Of a stretch of 64,000 bases of DNA, positions 1 through 9,334 are shown one piece after another. This DNA is from Pseudodesulfovibrio sp. 5S69 (GTDB taxonomy: Bacteria; Desulfobacterota; Desulfovibrionia; Desulfovibrionales; Desulfovibrionaceae): NCBI RefSeq assembly GCF_037094465.1, contig NZ_CP146609.1, forward strand, positions 3,653,501 through 3,717,500. The letters run 5' to 3'. How positions within the stretch are numbered: position 1 is the stretch's first letter; every line of letters begins with the position of its first letter. The notes beneath the pieces were generated by a model, which did not search any database, was not told the origin of the DNA, and saw only the letters and a list, made by a program, of their open reading frames with translations. The translations under genes and the position numbers were made by a program.

Positions 1-1
1 G

Positions 2-325
2 CTCCTGCTCCTGGGCATCGGTATGTTCATGGACATCAACGCGGCGCTGATCATCCTGACGCCCATGCTCGGCACCCTGACCCAGGCCATCGGCATGAAC
101 CCGGTGCACGCGGGCGTGATGATCGTCCTGACCCTGAACATATCGCTCATGACCCCGCCCGTGGGGGCCTGCATCTTCGTGCTCTCCTCGGTCACGGGCG
201 AGCGCATAGAGCGCATCAGCGCTTCCCTGTGGCCGTTCATACTCGTGGAGGTGGGCGTGCTCTTCCTGACCACCTTCTGGACGGACCTGGCCATGTTTTT
301 CCCCAAACTTCTGCTCGACATGTAG
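2..325 (+). CDS. TRAP transporter large permease, DctM family (3' end only)
   Basis: This is the C-terminal end of the large membrane subunit of a TRAP (tripartite ATP-independent periplasmic) transporter; its start lies before the window. About 107 residues are visible. They begin with Leu-rich and MFMD-type residues typical of the DctM core (LLLGIGMFMD, then LIILTPML) and contain the membrane segments of the last helices. The next gene, 24 bases downstream, encodes the matching periplasmic binding protein, so this is one transport unit. The substrate cannot be read from this fragment, but the downstream catabolic genes point to an amino-acid derivative. Confidence 0.9.
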   Translation, partial: LLLLGIGMFMDINAALIILTPMLGTLTQAIGMNPVHAGVMIVLTLNISLMTPPVGACIFVLSSVTGERIERISASLWPFILVEVGVLFLTTFWTDLAMFFPKLLLDM

Positions 326-349
326 CGGAACAAACCATGAGAGGATCCT

Positions 350-1384
350 ATGAGAATCGGTAAGAAACTGACTGTCCTGATCGCCGTGGCGGCCTTGATG
401 CTGTGCTCGGCCCAGGGTGCGCTGGCCGCCAAGGTCATCAAGATGCACCACCTGAACAAGAACGGCGCCTTCGACAACCCGTCCGGCGCGGCCGCCGTGG
501 TCTTCAAGAACCTGGTCGAGTCCGGCACAAACGGCGAGGTCCAGGTCCAGATATTCCCCAGCGGCCAGCTCGGCAAGGACGCCGAAGTGGTCCAGCAGGT
601 CAAGGACGGCATCATCCAGCTCGGCGTGCACTCCGTGGGCGCGGTGGGCAGCGTCTACCCCATGATCTCCGTGCTCGACGTGCCGTTCGCCTTCCCCAAC
701 CACGCCGTGGCCTACGAAGTCTTCGACGGTCCCTTCGGCAAGAAACTGGCCGGCGACATCTCCGCCAAGACCGGCATGAAGTGCCTCGGTTTCTCCGACT
801 CCGGCGGTTTCTTCCAGTTCACCAACTCCAAACACCCGATCAAGACCCTGGAAGACATGAAGGGCCTGAAGATCCGCACCATGGGCCTGGACACCCACAA
901 GATGCTCGTCTCCTCCCTGGGCGGCCAGCCCGTGTCCATCGCCTGGTCCGAGGTCTACACCTCCCTGCAGACCGGCGTGGCCGACGGCCAGATGAACCCG
1001 GTGCCCATCGTCGAGTTCGCCAAGCTGTATGAGGTCCAGAAGTACCTGACCATCTCCAACCACCTGTTCGCGCCCCACGTCTGGCTGATGAACATGGACT
1101 TCTACAACTCCCTGACCCCGTCCGAGCGCCAGGTCGTCGAGAGCGCCGCCAAGACCGCCATCGTGGTCTCGCGCGGCATCGCCAACGCCATCGAGGCGTC
1201 CGACCGCGGCCTGCCCTTCCTGTCCAAGAAGATGGAAATCTACACCCTGCCCGAGTCCGAGAAGGAGCGCTTCCGCGCCGCTTCCCAGCCGGTCGTCATG
1301 AAGTACCTCGAAGAGCACTTCGGCGCCGAGGGCAAGGACATGCTGAACTCGTTCCTGGAAGCCATCAAAGAGGCCTCCAAGTAA
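350..1384 (+). CDS. TRAP transporter substrate-binding protein, DctP family
   Basis: Periplasmic solute-binding protein of 344 residues that delivers its ligand to the TRAP permease encoded just upstream. A clear signal peptide (MRIGKK, a hydrophobic stretch, then ALAA) ends near residue 26. The body has the DctP pattern: an N-terminal SGQLGKDAEVVQQVKDG region, a central GLKIRTMG segment, and the region with the conserved Arg that usually binds the carboxylate of the ligand. A GAGG ribosome site lies about 7 bases before the ATG. The ligand is unknown. Because the following four genes degrade amino-acid derivatives, an acidic or acylated amino acid is plausible. Confidence 0.93.
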   Translation: MRIGKKLTVLIAVAALMLCSAQGALAAKVIKMHHLNKNGAFDNPSGAAAVVFKNLVESGTNGEVQVQIFPSGQLGKDAEVVQQVKDGIIQLGVHSVGAVGSVYPMISVLDVPFAFPNHAVAYEVFDGPFGKKLAGDISAKTGMKCLGFSDSGGFFQFTNSKHPIKTLEDMKGLKIRTMGLDTHKMLVSSLGGQPVSIAWSEVYTSLQTGVADGQMNPVPIVEFAKLYEVQKYLTISNHLFAPHVWLMNMDFYNSLTPSERQVVESAAKTAIVVSRGIANAIEASDRGLPFLSKKMEIYTLPESEKERFRAASQPVVMKYLEEHFGAEGKDMLNSFLEAIKEASK

Positions 1385-1402
1385 CCGGCCCAAGGCTTGA
1401 AC

Positions 1403-1433
1403 GCCGGGCGGCGGGACCACCCCGCCGCCCGGC
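1403..1433 (+). terminator. Strong intercistronic hairpin after the TRAP binding-protein gene
   Basis: A perfect 13-bp GC stem (1403-1415 with 1421-1433) with a 5-base loop lies 18 bases after the binding-protein stop codon. No T-run follows. It is more likely a partial terminator or an mRNA-stabilising stem that keeps the binding protein more abundant than the downstream enzymes, as is common after binding-protein genes. Confidence 0.6.
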
Positions 1434-1455
1434 CATCACAACCGCAAGCAAAGAC

Positions 1456-2739
1456 ATGAACAAGACACCCCGGCCCGATCACATCACAGGAATGCGCTGC
1501 ACCATCTGCGGCAAGACCTACCTCCCCGGCGAGGTGGACTACGTCTGTCCGGACCACGGCAACGAAGGCATCCTGGACATCGAATACGACTACGACGCCA
1601 TCGGGCGACGAATTTCCCCCCAGAGCCTGGCCCAGGACAGGACATGCAGCCAGTGGCGCTACCGCCCGCTTTTGCCGGTCCTGCCCGACACCCCGGCTCC
1701 GGCCGCGAGCGTGGGCTGGACCCCGCTCTACGAGACCGGCCGCCTGGCCAAATCGGTCGGTCTCGGCACCCTGTACGTCAAGGACGACTCCCGCCAGCCC
1801 ACCGGCTCCCTCAAGGACCGGGCCAGCGCCCTGGCCGTGATGAAGGCGCGCGAGGCCGGCGCGGATATGATCACCACCGCCTCCACCGGCAACGCGGCCG
1901 CCGCCCTGGCGGGCATGTGCGCGGCGAGCGACATGGCCTGCACCATCTTCGTGCCCCGCTCGGCCCCGAGGGCCAAAGTAGCCCAGCTTTTGGCCTACGG
2001 GGCCAGGGTCTTCCTGGTGGACGGCAGCTACGACGACGCCTTCGAACTGTGCCTGAAGGCCGCGAGGGAATACGGCTGGTACAACCGCAACACCGGCTTC
2101 AACCCGTACATGGCCGAAGGCAAGAAGACCGCCGCCTTCGAGATCTGCGAACAGCTCGGCTGGCAGTGCCCGGACGCCGTGTTCGTGGGCGTGGGCGACG
2201 GCTGCATCATCTCCGGCCTGCACAAGGGGTTCATGGACATGTTCCGGCTGGGCTGGATCGACCGCCTGCCCCGGCTCATGGGCGTCCAGGCCGAGGGCAG
2301 CGACTTCCTGTACCGCTGCTGGAAGGAAGGGGCCGACCCGGTGACCTTTCCGGCCATCCGGGCCCACACCGTGGCCGACAGTATTTCCGCGGGGCTGCCC
2401 CGCGACCGCCGCAAGGCCCTGGCCGCGGTCAACGGCACGGGCGGGGCCTTCCTGCGCGTGTCCGACGAGGCCATCCTCGCGGCCATCCCGGAACTGGCCC
2501 GCGCCAGCGGCGTGTTCGCCGAACCCGCCGGAGCCTCGCCCCTGGCCGGGCTGCACGCGGCCCTGGACCGGGACCTGGTGGCCGGGGACGAGACCTGCGT
2601 GCTGCTCGTGACCGGCTCCGGGCTCAAGGACGTGGACGCGACCATCAAGGCCTGCGACGCCGAGCCCCCGGTCATCGCCCCGACCCTCGGCGCCCTGGAA
2701 GACGCCCTGGACAACACTACGCGAAACCAAGAATCATAA
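1456..2739 (+). CDS. Threonine synthase-like PLP enzyme
   Basis: Fold-type II pyridoxal-phosphate enzyme of 427 residues, most like the threonine synthase family. It begins with a small Cys-rich knuckle (CTICG, later CPDHG near residues 15-36), as in many bacterial and archaeal ThrC proteins. The PLP lysine lies in PTGSLKDRAS (about residue 118) and the phosphate-binding loop is STGNAAAAL. The gene is the first of four catabolic genes behind a TRAP transporter and 20 bases before a second PLP enzyme, so a lyase or racemase-type role on an amino-acid derivative is as likely as threonine synthesis. The start is the first in-frame ATG; the ribosome site is weak. Confidence 0.8.
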   Translation: MNKTPRPDHITGMRCTICGKTYLPGEVDYVCPDHGNEGILDIEYDYDAIGRRISPQSLAQDRTCSQWRYRPLLPVLPDTPAPAASVGWTPLYETGRLAKSVGLGTLYVKDDSRQPTGSLKDRASALAVMKAREAGADMITTASTGNAAAALAGMCAASDMACTIFVPRSAPRAKVAQLLAYGARVFLVDGSYDDAFELCLKAAREYGWYNRNTGFNPYMAEGKKTAAFEICEQLGWQCPDAVFVGVGDGCIISGLHKGFMDMFRLGWIDRLPRLMGVQAEGSDFLYRCWKEGADPVTFPAIRAHTVADSISAGLPRDRRKALAAVNGTGGAFLRVSDEAILAAIPELARASGVFAEPAGASPLAGLHAALDRDLVAGDETCVLLVTGSGLKDVDATIKACDAEPPVIAPTLGALEDALDNTTRNQES

Positions 2740-2759
2740 CTGATAAAGGACGGACAACC

Positions 2760-4226
2760 ATGCTTGACCTGACCATCAACCCGCAGGGCCTGGAAAGCGC
2801 CGTGGCCTGCGCGCGCGAGAAGAATATCGTCATCCCCACCCTGGAACAGATGTGCCACCCGGAGAAGATTCCGGCCGCCGTCAAGGAGAAGTTGGGCTCC
2901 GTGGGGCTGTGGGACCTCAACCCCCTGAACCTCTTCCGCATCACCTGGAAGAACGAGCCCGCCGTGAGCGGCGGCACGTATGCGGGCGTGAACCACATCG
3001 AGTTGCCCTCCTCCCTGACCGGCGTGCCCGCGCGCATCGTCATGCTGGTCGGCAAGTGGTTCCCCACCGGGGCCCACAAGGTCGGCGCGGCCTTCGGCTG
3101 CCTGGCCCCGCGCCTGGTCACCGGCCAGTTCGACCCGCGCAGGCAGAAGGCGGTCTGGCCGTCCACCGGCAACTACTGCCGTGGCGGGGCCTACGACTCC
3201 AACCTGCTCGGCTGCGAATCCATCGCCATCCTGCCCGAGGGCATGAGCCGGGAGCGCTTCGACTGGCTGTCCCAGGTGGCGGGCGAGACCATCAAGACCC
3301 CGGGTTCCGAGTCCAACGTCAAGGAGATCTTCGACAAGTGCTGGGAGCTGCGGAAGAGCGGCGACGACATCATGATCTTCAACCAGTTCGACGACATGGG
3401 CAACTACCTGTGGCACTACACCGTGACCGGCCGGGCCATGGTCGAGCTGGTCGAGTCCCTGACCGACGACGCGGACAAGCGGTTCAAGGGCGTGGTCCTG
3501 TCCACGGGCTCGGGCGGCACCCTGGCCAGCGGCGACTACCTCAAGCAGCAGTACGCCCACGTCAAGGTGGCCGCCTGCGAGGCCTTGCAATGCCCCACCC
3601 TGCTGAACAACGGGTTCGGCGCGCACCGCATCGAGGGCATCGGCGACAAGCACGTGCCCTGGGTGCACAACGTGCGCAACACGGACATGGTCATCGCCGT
3701 GGACGACGAGGTGCCCATGAACCTCATCCGGCTGTTCAACGAGCCCGCGGGCGTCAAGGCCCTCAAGGAGCACGGCGTGCCGGACGAGATCGCCGACAAC
3801 CTGCACCTGCTGGGCATCTCCTCGGTGGCCAACATGATCTCGGCCGTCAAGTTCGCCAAGTACTACGAGTTGGGCGAGGACGACGTGGTCCTGAGCGTGG
3901 CCACGGACTCCATGGAGATGTACCAGAGCCGCCTGGCCGAGCTGACCGAGGATAAGGGCGCATACGGCGAAAAGGACGCCGCCTATTCGCGCGGCATGTT
4001 GGCCGCCACGGCCATCGACAACATGGAGGAGCTCGGCTACTACGACCGCAAGCGCATCCACAACCTCAAGTACTACACCTGGATCGAACAGCAGGGCATG
4101 GCCTTCGAGGACATCCAGGCCCAGTGGTACGACGAGAACTACTGGAAGTCCGTCCAAAAGCTGGCCCCCGAGGTGGACAGGCTGATCAACGAATTCAACG
4201 CTCGCACCGGTCTGCTCGAAGGCTAG
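2760..4226 (+). CDS. PLP-dependent enzyme of the cysteine synthase / diaminopropionate ammonia-lyase group
   Basis: Fold-type II PLP enzyme of 488 residues. The PLP-binding Lys is in PTGAHKVGAAFG and the phosphate loop in STGNYCRGG; a later glycine loop (STGSGGTLASG) matches the cofactor-phosphate site of this superfamily. The same reading frame stays open far upstream, but that part is a shadow of the preceding gene; the ATG at 2760 follows an AAAGGA ribosome site. Its neighbour YgeY is paired with diaminopropionate ammonia-lyase (YgeX) in enteric bacteria. A lyase role is therefore reasonable, but the sequence does not fix the substrate. Confidence 0.78.
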   Translation: MLDLTINPQGLESAVACAREKNIVIPTLEQMCHPEKIPAAVKEKLGSVGLWDLNPLNLFRITWKNEPAVSGGTYAGVNHIELPSSLTGVPARIVMLVGKWFPTGAHKVGAAFGCLAPRLVTGQFDPRRQKAVWPSTGNYCRGGAYDSNLLGCESIAILPEGMSRERFDWLSQVAGETIKTPGSESNVKEIFDKCWELRKSGDDIMIFNQFDDMGNYLWHYTVTGRAMVELVESLTDDADKRFKGVVLSTGSGGTLASGDYLKQQYAHVKVAACEALQCPTLLNNGFGAHRIEGIGDKHVPWVHNVRNTDMVIAVDDEVPMNLIRLFNEPAGVKALKEHGVPDEIADNLHLLGISSVANMISAVKFAKYYELGEDDVVLSVATDSMEMYQSRLAELTEDKGAYGEKDAAYSRGMLAATAIDNMEELGYYDRKRIHNLKYYTWIEQQGMAFEDIQAQWYDENYWKSVQKLAPEVDRLINEFNARTGLLEG

Positions 4227-4235
4227 GAGGGCGAC

Positions 4236-5429
4236 ATGCCGAACAAGGAAAAATACTGCAACCTGAGCGTGGCCCTGTGCCAGGAGCTGGTCTCCCTGCC
4301 CAGCGTGTCCGGCGAGGAGAACGACGTGGCCAGGGCCCTGGCCGCCGCCATGGAGGCCAACGGCTTCCACAAGGTCACCGTTGACCGCTACGGCAACGTC
4401 CTGGGCCGCATCAAGGGCAACAAGCCCGGCCCGTGCATCCTGTTCGACGGGCACATGGACGTGGTCCCCGTGCCCGACCCGTCGGCCTGGACCCAGGCCC
4501 CGTTCGGCGGGGACATCGTGGACGGCAAGGTCTACGGCCGGGGCACTTCGGACATGAAGGGCGCCCTGTCCGCCATGGTCGGGGCCGCCGCCTGGTTCGC
4601 CAAGGAGACCAGAAGCAAATTCGCTGGCGAGGTCTGCGTGGCCGGCGTGGTCCACGAGGAGCTTTTCGAGGGCATCGCCGCGCGCGAGATATCCCAGGCG
4701 GTCAAGCCGGACTTCGTCATCATCGGCGAGGCGTCCGAGCTGAACCTCAAGATCGGCCAGCGCGGCCGCGCCGAGATCGTGGTCGAGACCATGGGCGTAC
4801 CCGCCCACTCGGCCAACCCGGACGCGGGCGTCAACGCCGTGCACCTGATGACCGACCTGATCCGCGAGATCGCCGACATCGAGGAGCCCGTCCAGGACGT
4901 CCTGGGCAAGGGCATCTGCGTGCTCACGGACATCAAGTCCACGCCCTACCCCGGCTCGTCCGTGGTGCCCAGCGGCTGCCGGGCCACCTACGACCGACGC
5001 CTGCTGGTGGGCGAGACTCCGGAATCGGTCCTGGCCCCCATCAACGAGGCCATCGCCCGGCTGTCCGCGGCCAACCCGGACTTCAAGGCCAAGGCGTACT
5101 TCGCCAAGGGCCGTGAGAAGTGCTATACCGGCGTGCACATCCAGGGCGAACGGTTCTTCCCCGGCTGGCTGTTCGACCAGGACGCCCCCTTTGTGGCCGC
5201 CGCCCTGGCCGGGCTGCGCGGCGCCGGACTCGAACCCGGCCTGTCCCATTACTCCTTCTGCACCAACGGCTCCCACTACGCGGGCGAGGCGGGCATCCGC
5301 ACACTCGGCTACGGCCCGTCCCGCGAGAACCTGGCCCACACCATCGACGAACACATCGAGGTGGACCAACTGCACAAGGTCACCACAGGCTACAAGGCCC
5401 TCATCGAGGCCCTGCTCGCCTGCGAGTAA
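4236..5429 (+). CDS. ygeY: YgeY-family M20 metallohydrolase (selenium metabolism-linked hydrolase)
   Basis: Zinc-dependent hydrolase of 397 residues in the M20 peptidase/deacylase family, closest in pattern to YgeY. Metal-site motifs are FDGHMDVVP (His and Asp), GTSDMKGAL (bridging Asp) and VVHEELFEG (Glu-Glu). The dimerisation domain follows at PAHSANPDAG and the Arg of the family at YDRRLL. Proteins of this subfamily are linked to purine, diaminopropionate and selenium-dependent catabolic clusters. A GGAGGG ribosome site directly precedes the ATG, and the gene lies 9 bases after the PLP enzyme. It probably removes an acyl, carbamoyl or peptide group from an amino-acid derivative. Confidence 0.85.
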   Translation: MPNKEKYCNLSVALCQELVSLPSVSGEENDVARALAAAMEANGFHKVTVDRYGNVLGRIKGNKPGPCILFDGHMDVVPVPDPSAWTQAPFGGDIVDGKVYGRGTSDMKGALSAMVGAAAWFAKETRSKFAGEVCVAGVVHEELFEGIAAREISQAVKPDFVIIGEASELNLKIGQRGRAEIVVETMGVPAHSANPDAGVNAVHLMTDLIREIADIEEPVQDVLGKGICVLTDIKSTPYPGSSVVPSGCRATYDRRLLVGETPESVLAPINEAIARLSAANPDFKAKAYFAKGREKCYTGVHIQGERFFPGWLFDQDAPFVAAALAGLRGAGLEPGLSHYSFCTNGSHYAGEAGIRTLGYGPSRENLAHTIDEHIEVDQLHKVTTGYKALIEALLACE

Positions 5430-5445
5430 CCCCCGAGGAATCGGC

Positions 5446-7035
5446 ATGAGCATCCGTATCGAAAACGCCCGCATCATCGACGGCACCGGCAGCCCGGCCA
5501 CGCCCGGCGCCGTGCGCGTCGAGGACGGCGTCATCACCCACGTGGGGCCGACGGCGCCCGAAGCGGCCCGGACCATCGACGCAAAGGGCCGCGTGGTCTG
5601 CCCCGGCTTCATCGACACCCACTCACACTCGGACCTGGTGGTCATGGAGGACCCGTTCATCCAGCCCAAGATCCGCCAGGGCGTGACCACGGAAATCCTG
5701 GGCCAGGACGGCATCTCCATGGCCCCCCTGCCCAAGCGGCACATCCCGGCCTGGCGCAAGAACCTGAGCGGCCTGGAGGGCGAGTCCGAGACCCTGGACT
5801 GGACCTGGGAGACCACCGACGGCTACCTGTCGCGCCTGGAACAATCCGGCGCGGGCACCAACCTCTGCTACCTGGCCCCGCACGGCAACGTGCGCATGGA
5901 GGCCATGGGGTTGGACGACCGTCAGGCCAATCCCGGCGACCTCAAACTGCTCCAGGCGGTGCTTCGGCGCGAACTGGAGGCAGGGGCCTTCGGCCTGTCC
6001 ACCGGGCTGATCTACCCGCCCTGCACCTACGCGGACAAGGCCGAGATGGAGGCGCTCTGCTCGGTGGCCGCCGAGTTCGGCCGCCCGCTGGTCATCCACC
6101 AGCGCAGCGAGGCCGACACCATCCTCGAATCCATGGCCGAGGTCCTCGACATCGCCCGCAACACCGGCGTACACGTGCACTTCTCCCACTTCAAGATCTG
6201 CGGCAAGTACAACGCCGACAAGTTCGAGCGCGTCCTCGGGCTGCTCGACCGGGCCGCCGAAGAGGGCCTGAAGGTGACCATCGACCAGTACCCCTACGTG
6301 GCGGGATCGACCATGCTCGGGGCCATCCTGCCCCCGTGGGCCCACGCGGGCGGCACGGACAAGCTCCTGGAGCGTCTCGCCGACGAGAAATCCCGTGCGC
6401 GCATGCTCCGCGACATCCGCGAGGGCATCCTCGGCTGGGACAACTTCGTGGCCTTCGCGGGCGTGGACGGCATCTTCGTCACCAGCACGCGCACCGAGGC
6501 CAACGGGGACGCCGTCGGCAAGACCCTGGTCCAGCTCGGCGAAATGCGCGGCAAGCCGCCGCTGGAAGCCGCCCTCGATCTCCTGTTCCAGGAGGAAAAC
6601 GCGGTCGGCATGGTCGACTTCTACGGCCTGGAGGAGCACATCAAGGCGTTCATGGCCCGCCCGGAAATGAACGTCTGCACCGACGGCCTGCTCGGCGGCA
6701 CGCCCCACCCGCGCACCTACGGGGCCTTCCCCCGCGTGCTCGGCAAATACGTGCGCGAGGAAAAGGTCATGCCGCTCGAAACCGCCATCCGCAAGATGAC
6801 CGGCAAACCGGCCGAGACCTTCCAAATCGACAAACGCGGCCTGCTCAAGCCCGGGTACCACGCCGACATCGTCCTGCTCGACCCGGACACCGTGCGCGAC
6901 AACGGCACCTACACCGAACCGCGCCAACACCCCACCGGCATCGACCTGGTCATGGTCAACGGCACCGTCCTCCACGGCCCCACCGCAGAGGACACCCCCA
7001 CCCCGCCCGGGCGGGTGCTCAGGCTGAGCAGGTAA
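5446..7035 (+). CDS. N-acyl-D-amino-acid deacylase (D-aminoacylase)
   Basis: Amidohydrolase-superfamily enzyme of 529 residues that would release free D-amino acids from N-acyl (formyl, acetyl or similar) D-amino acids. The metal site begins with GFIDTHSHSD near residue 60; HFSHFKICG and the conserved Asp region CTDGLLGG follow; the C-terminal part (LLKPGYHADIVLLDP) is the composite beta-sandwich end of the family. The ATG at 5446 has a GAGG site 9 bases upstream. It is the last gene of the TRAP-PLP-PLP-ygeY cluster and suggests that N-acylated D-amino acids, for example from cell-wall turnover, are the imported nutrient. Confidence 0.9.
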   Translation: MSIRIENARIIDGTGSPATPGAVRVEDGVITHVGPTAPEAARTIDAKGRVVCPGFIDTHSHSDLVVMEDPFIQPKIRQGVTTEILGQDGISMAPLPKRHIPAWRKNLSGLEGESETLDWTWETTDGYLSRLEQSGAGTNLCYLAPHGNVRMEAMGLDDRQANPGDLKLLQAVLRRELEAGAFGLSTGLIYPPCTYADKAEMEALCSVAAEFGRPLVIHQRSEADTILESMAEVLDIARNTGVHVHFSHFKICGKYNADKFERVLGLLDRAAEEGLKVTIDQYPYVAGSTMLGAILPPWAHAGGTDKLLERLADEKSRARMLRDIREGILGWDNFVAFAGVDGIFVTSTRTEANGDAVGKTLVQLGEMRGKPPLEAALDLLFQEENAVGMVDFYGLEEHIKAFMARPEMNVCTDGLLGGTPHPRTYGAFPRVLGKYVREEKVMPLETAIRKMTGKPAETFQIDKRGLLKPGYHADIVLLDPDTVRDNGTYTEPRQHPTGIDLVMVNGTVLHGPTAEDTPTPPGRVLRLSR

Positions 7036-7054
7036 GAATGCCTCCGGCGGCTGA

Positions 7055-7097
7055 GGAAGGGAAGGAAACCCTTTGAAAAGGGCTTTCCTTCCCTTCC
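7055..7097 (+). terminator. Terminator hairpin ending the D-aminoacylase operon
   Basis: A long stem (14 bp, 7055-7068 with 7084-7097) is extended inward by CCCTTT / AAAGGG with one bulged C. It starts 20 bases after the stop codon of the deacylase gene. The outer part is a purine-rich / pyrimidine-rich stem like the next hairpin in this gap. Confidence 0.7.
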
Positions 7098-7131
7098 CTC
7101 AGGCCCCCATCCCCTTCCTTTCCTGAACTTC

Positions 7132-7145
7132 TTGTGCCGCTTCGC
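7132..7145. repeat. Copy 1 of a dispersed intergenic element (14-base core)
   Basis: TTGTGCCGCTTCGC lies between two terminator hairpins. Its reverse complement recurs exactly at 44682-44695, again between convergent genes. Text next to both copies also agrees: ACAAAAGGTTTAGAAAGG follows at 7261 here, and CACAAAAGGTCTAGGAAGG at the second site. It is probably a mobile or copied terminator module rather than a gene. Confidence 0.55.
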
Positions 7146-7276
7146 GGATGTGCGAGCGCGTAAAATCGCCTGTTTTTTTTACTGACGATTCATCTAGCCC
7201 GAAGAAAGCAAAGCGACGAGGCACGACTTCGCGCCAACCTCCGCACGCGCACATGCGCCTACAAAAGGTTTAGAAA

Positions 7277-7316
7277 GGGAGAGGGGAAACCTTTTCCCAA
7301 AGGTTTCCCCTCTCCC
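7277..7316 (-). terminator. Terminator of the Kef-type antiporter gene
   Basis: A perfect 18-bp inverted repeat (7277-7294 with 7299-7316) with a 4-base loop lies just past the stop codon of the minus-strand antiporter gene. Read on the minus strand it is followed by TTTCTAAACCTTTTG, a loose T-rich tail. Confidence 0.8.
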
Positions 7317-7333
7317 CTTCCCCCGATTCTTCC

Positions 7334-9334
7334 CTACGCCACGCAGTCCGCGGTAGCGCCGGATTCGGTGCGGGAGAAGATGCAGAACCGGGAGCGGTCC
7401 CGGTCGTTGCCGATGAAGGCCACGAGGTCGCCGGGTTCGAGGACGTAGGCGGCGTCGGGGTTGGTCTTGAGTTGGCCGTCGCGGACCACGCCGACGATGG
7501 ACGCGCCGGTGGCCTTGCGGACGTTGCTCTCGCCGATGGTTTTCCCGGCCAGGGGGCTCTCGGCGGGGACCTTGATCCATTGCAGGTCGAACTGCTGCTC
7601 CGCGCCCCGGAACTGGATGAGTTCGCGGTAATCGTCCGACGAGTCGGACAACACGGAATAAAACTCCTGGCGGATGCGGTCCGTGTGCCGCTGAATCTCC
7701 ACGGGCGACTCGCCCAGGCGCAGGAGGGACTGGCGGGACATTTCCAGGCTGGCTTCGAGTTCCGGGAGCACGGCCTCGTCCGCGCCCAGCTCCTTCATGT
7801 CGTGGAGGTGGTCGCGGGTGGTGGACCGGGCGATGATGTCCAGGCCGGGGTGGTCGTGCCGGGCGTTCCGGATGATGGCCCGGATGGTCACCAGGTCGGG
7901 CACGGTGACGATGAGCTGGGCCGCCTGCCGCAGTCCGGCGGCTTCGAGGACGATTTCCTGGCTGGCGTCACCGTAGACCGCCGGGATGCCCGCTTTCTTG
8001 GCCTGCTCGAACCGCCGGTGGTCCAGTTCCACGACCACATGGGTCAGGCCGAACCGCTTGAGGACCTGGGCGATCTCCAGCCCCACCCGGCCCGCGCCGA
8101 GGATAATCACGTGGCCGCTCACTCCCTGGCTGGGCATGTTGGACGACTCGAGCGCCTCGTGGGAGAACCGGCGCTTGCGCAGGGCGTAAAGCCGCGCGGT
8201 CTGGCCGGAGATGATCGGGGTCAGGACCATGGAGATGATGGTCACGGTCATGATCATGGAATAGAGCTCGCGCGGGATGGACCCGGTGGACAGCCCGAGC
8301 CGGGCCAGGACAAAGGCGAATTCACCGACCTGGAACAGGCCGAGCCCCACGGCCAGGGGCACGACGTTGCGGTAGCGGAAGACCTTGGCGACCACGGTGA
8401 AGATGAGCCCCTTGCCCACGCAGAGCACGACCAGCAGCCAGAATATCCGGCTGAAGTGCTCCACCAGGTACATGGGGTTGAAGAGCATGCCCACCGAGGA
8501 AAAGAAGAGCAGCCCGAAGATGTCGCGCAGAGGGATGATGTCGGACAGGGCCTGGTGGCCGAAGTCCGACTCGGACAGGACCATGCCGGCCACGAACGCG
8601 CCGAAGGCGAAGGACAGCCCGGCCAAGTAGGTGACGTAGCCCACGCCCAGGCCGATGGCCGCGATGGCCAGGAGAAAGAGCTCACGCGAGCCGAGCTGGG
8701 CGATGCGGGCCATGAGCCAGGGCAGCAGGCGCGTACCGAGCAGGATCATGGAGGCCAGGAACACGGCGGCCTTGATCAGGGCGAAGCCGAGCTTGGGCAG
8801 GCCGACCACCGGGTCGTTCAGCTCGGGCAGGACGATCATCATGGGCACCACGGCCAGGTCCTGGACGATGAGCATGCCGATCATCACCTTGGAGGACAGG
8901 GTGCCGAGCCAGCCCTGGTTCATCAGGGTCTTGAGGATGACCATGGTGCTGGAAAAGGAGGCCAGGGCGCCCAGCCACAGGGAGGACTTCCAGTCAAACC
9001 CCATGTAATGGCCTATGGCGAAGCCGAGCGCCATGGTCAGGAGCATCTGTATGGGCGTGCCGATGAGGGCCACCCACTTCACCGGCTTCAGGTCCTTGAA
9101 GGAGAATTCGAGGCCCAGGGCGAACAGGAGGAGCGCGATGCCGATCTCGGCCAGCAGCTCGATCTCGTGCGCCCCGGACACGGTCAGCCCGCCGGTGTAG
9201 GGCCCCAGCAACACCCCGGACAGGATGTAGCCGAGGATGATCGGCTGGCCCACCCGCTGGGCCGCCAGGCCGCAGAAGAAGGCGAAGACGATGATCAGGA
9301 TGATGTCCGTGGCAAGGCCCATGGTCAGGTCCAC
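7334..9334 (-). CDS. Kef/YbaL-type monovalent cation:proton antiporter with RCK domains
   Basis: CPA2-family antiporter of 666 residues in the inner membrane. About the first 390 residues form twelve or more hydrophobic helices with the family motifs [11 protein letters not shown] and [13 protein letters not shown] TrkA-N (RCK) Rossmann domain begins at [13 protein letters not shown] and holds the acidic NAD-binding strand end VELD, and a TrkA-C domain (about 575-660) closes the protein. It should exchange K+ (or Na+) for protons under nucleotide control and help with pH and electrophile stress. It stands alone, facing a TrmO-like gene across a 417-base gap. Confidence 0.92.
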   Translation of the reverse strand: MDLTMGLATDIILIIVFAFFCGLAAQRVGQPIILGYILSGVLLGPYTGGLTVSGAHEIELLAEIGIALLLFALGLEFSFKDLKPVKWVALIGTPIQMLLTMALGFAIGHYMGFDWKSSLWLGALASFSSTMVILKTLMNQGWLGTLSSKVMIGMLIVQDLAVVPMMIVLPELNDPVVGLPKLGFALIKAAVFLASMILLGTRLLPWLMARIAQLGSRELFLLAIAAIGLGVGYVTYLAGLSFAFGAFVAGMVLSESDFGHQALSDIIPLRDIFGLLFFSSVGMLFNPMYLVEHFSRIFWLLVVLCVGKGLIFTVVAKVFRYRNVVPLAVGLGLFQVGEFAFVLARLGLSTGSIPRELYSMIMTVTIISMVLTPIISGQTARLYALRKRRFSHEALESSNMPSQGVSGHVIILGAGRVGLEIAQVLKRFGLTHVVVELDHRRFEQAKKAGIPAVYGDASQEIVLEAAGLRQAAQLIVTVPDLVTIRAIIRNARHDHPGLDIIARSTTRDHLHDMKELGADEAVLPELEASLEMSRQSLLRLGESPVEIQRHTDRIRQEFYSVLSDSSDDYRELIQFRGAEQQFDLQWIKVPAESPLAGKTIGESNVRKATGASIVGVVRDGQLKTNPDAAYVLEPGDLVAFIGNDRDRSRFCIFSRTESGATADCVA

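Noticed and set aside
1644..4226. An 860-residue fusion protein covering both PLP enzyme loci
   Set aside because: Its first 370 residues are Arg/Gly/Pro-rich shadow sequence of the preceding gene in another frame; the real start is the ATG at 2760 with its own ribosome site.
2028..5816. A 1262-residue minus-strand open frame, and many other long minus-strand frames
   Set aside because: They are antisense shadows of GC-rich genes, with His/Ala/Gly/Val-biased composition and no domains or ribosome sites.
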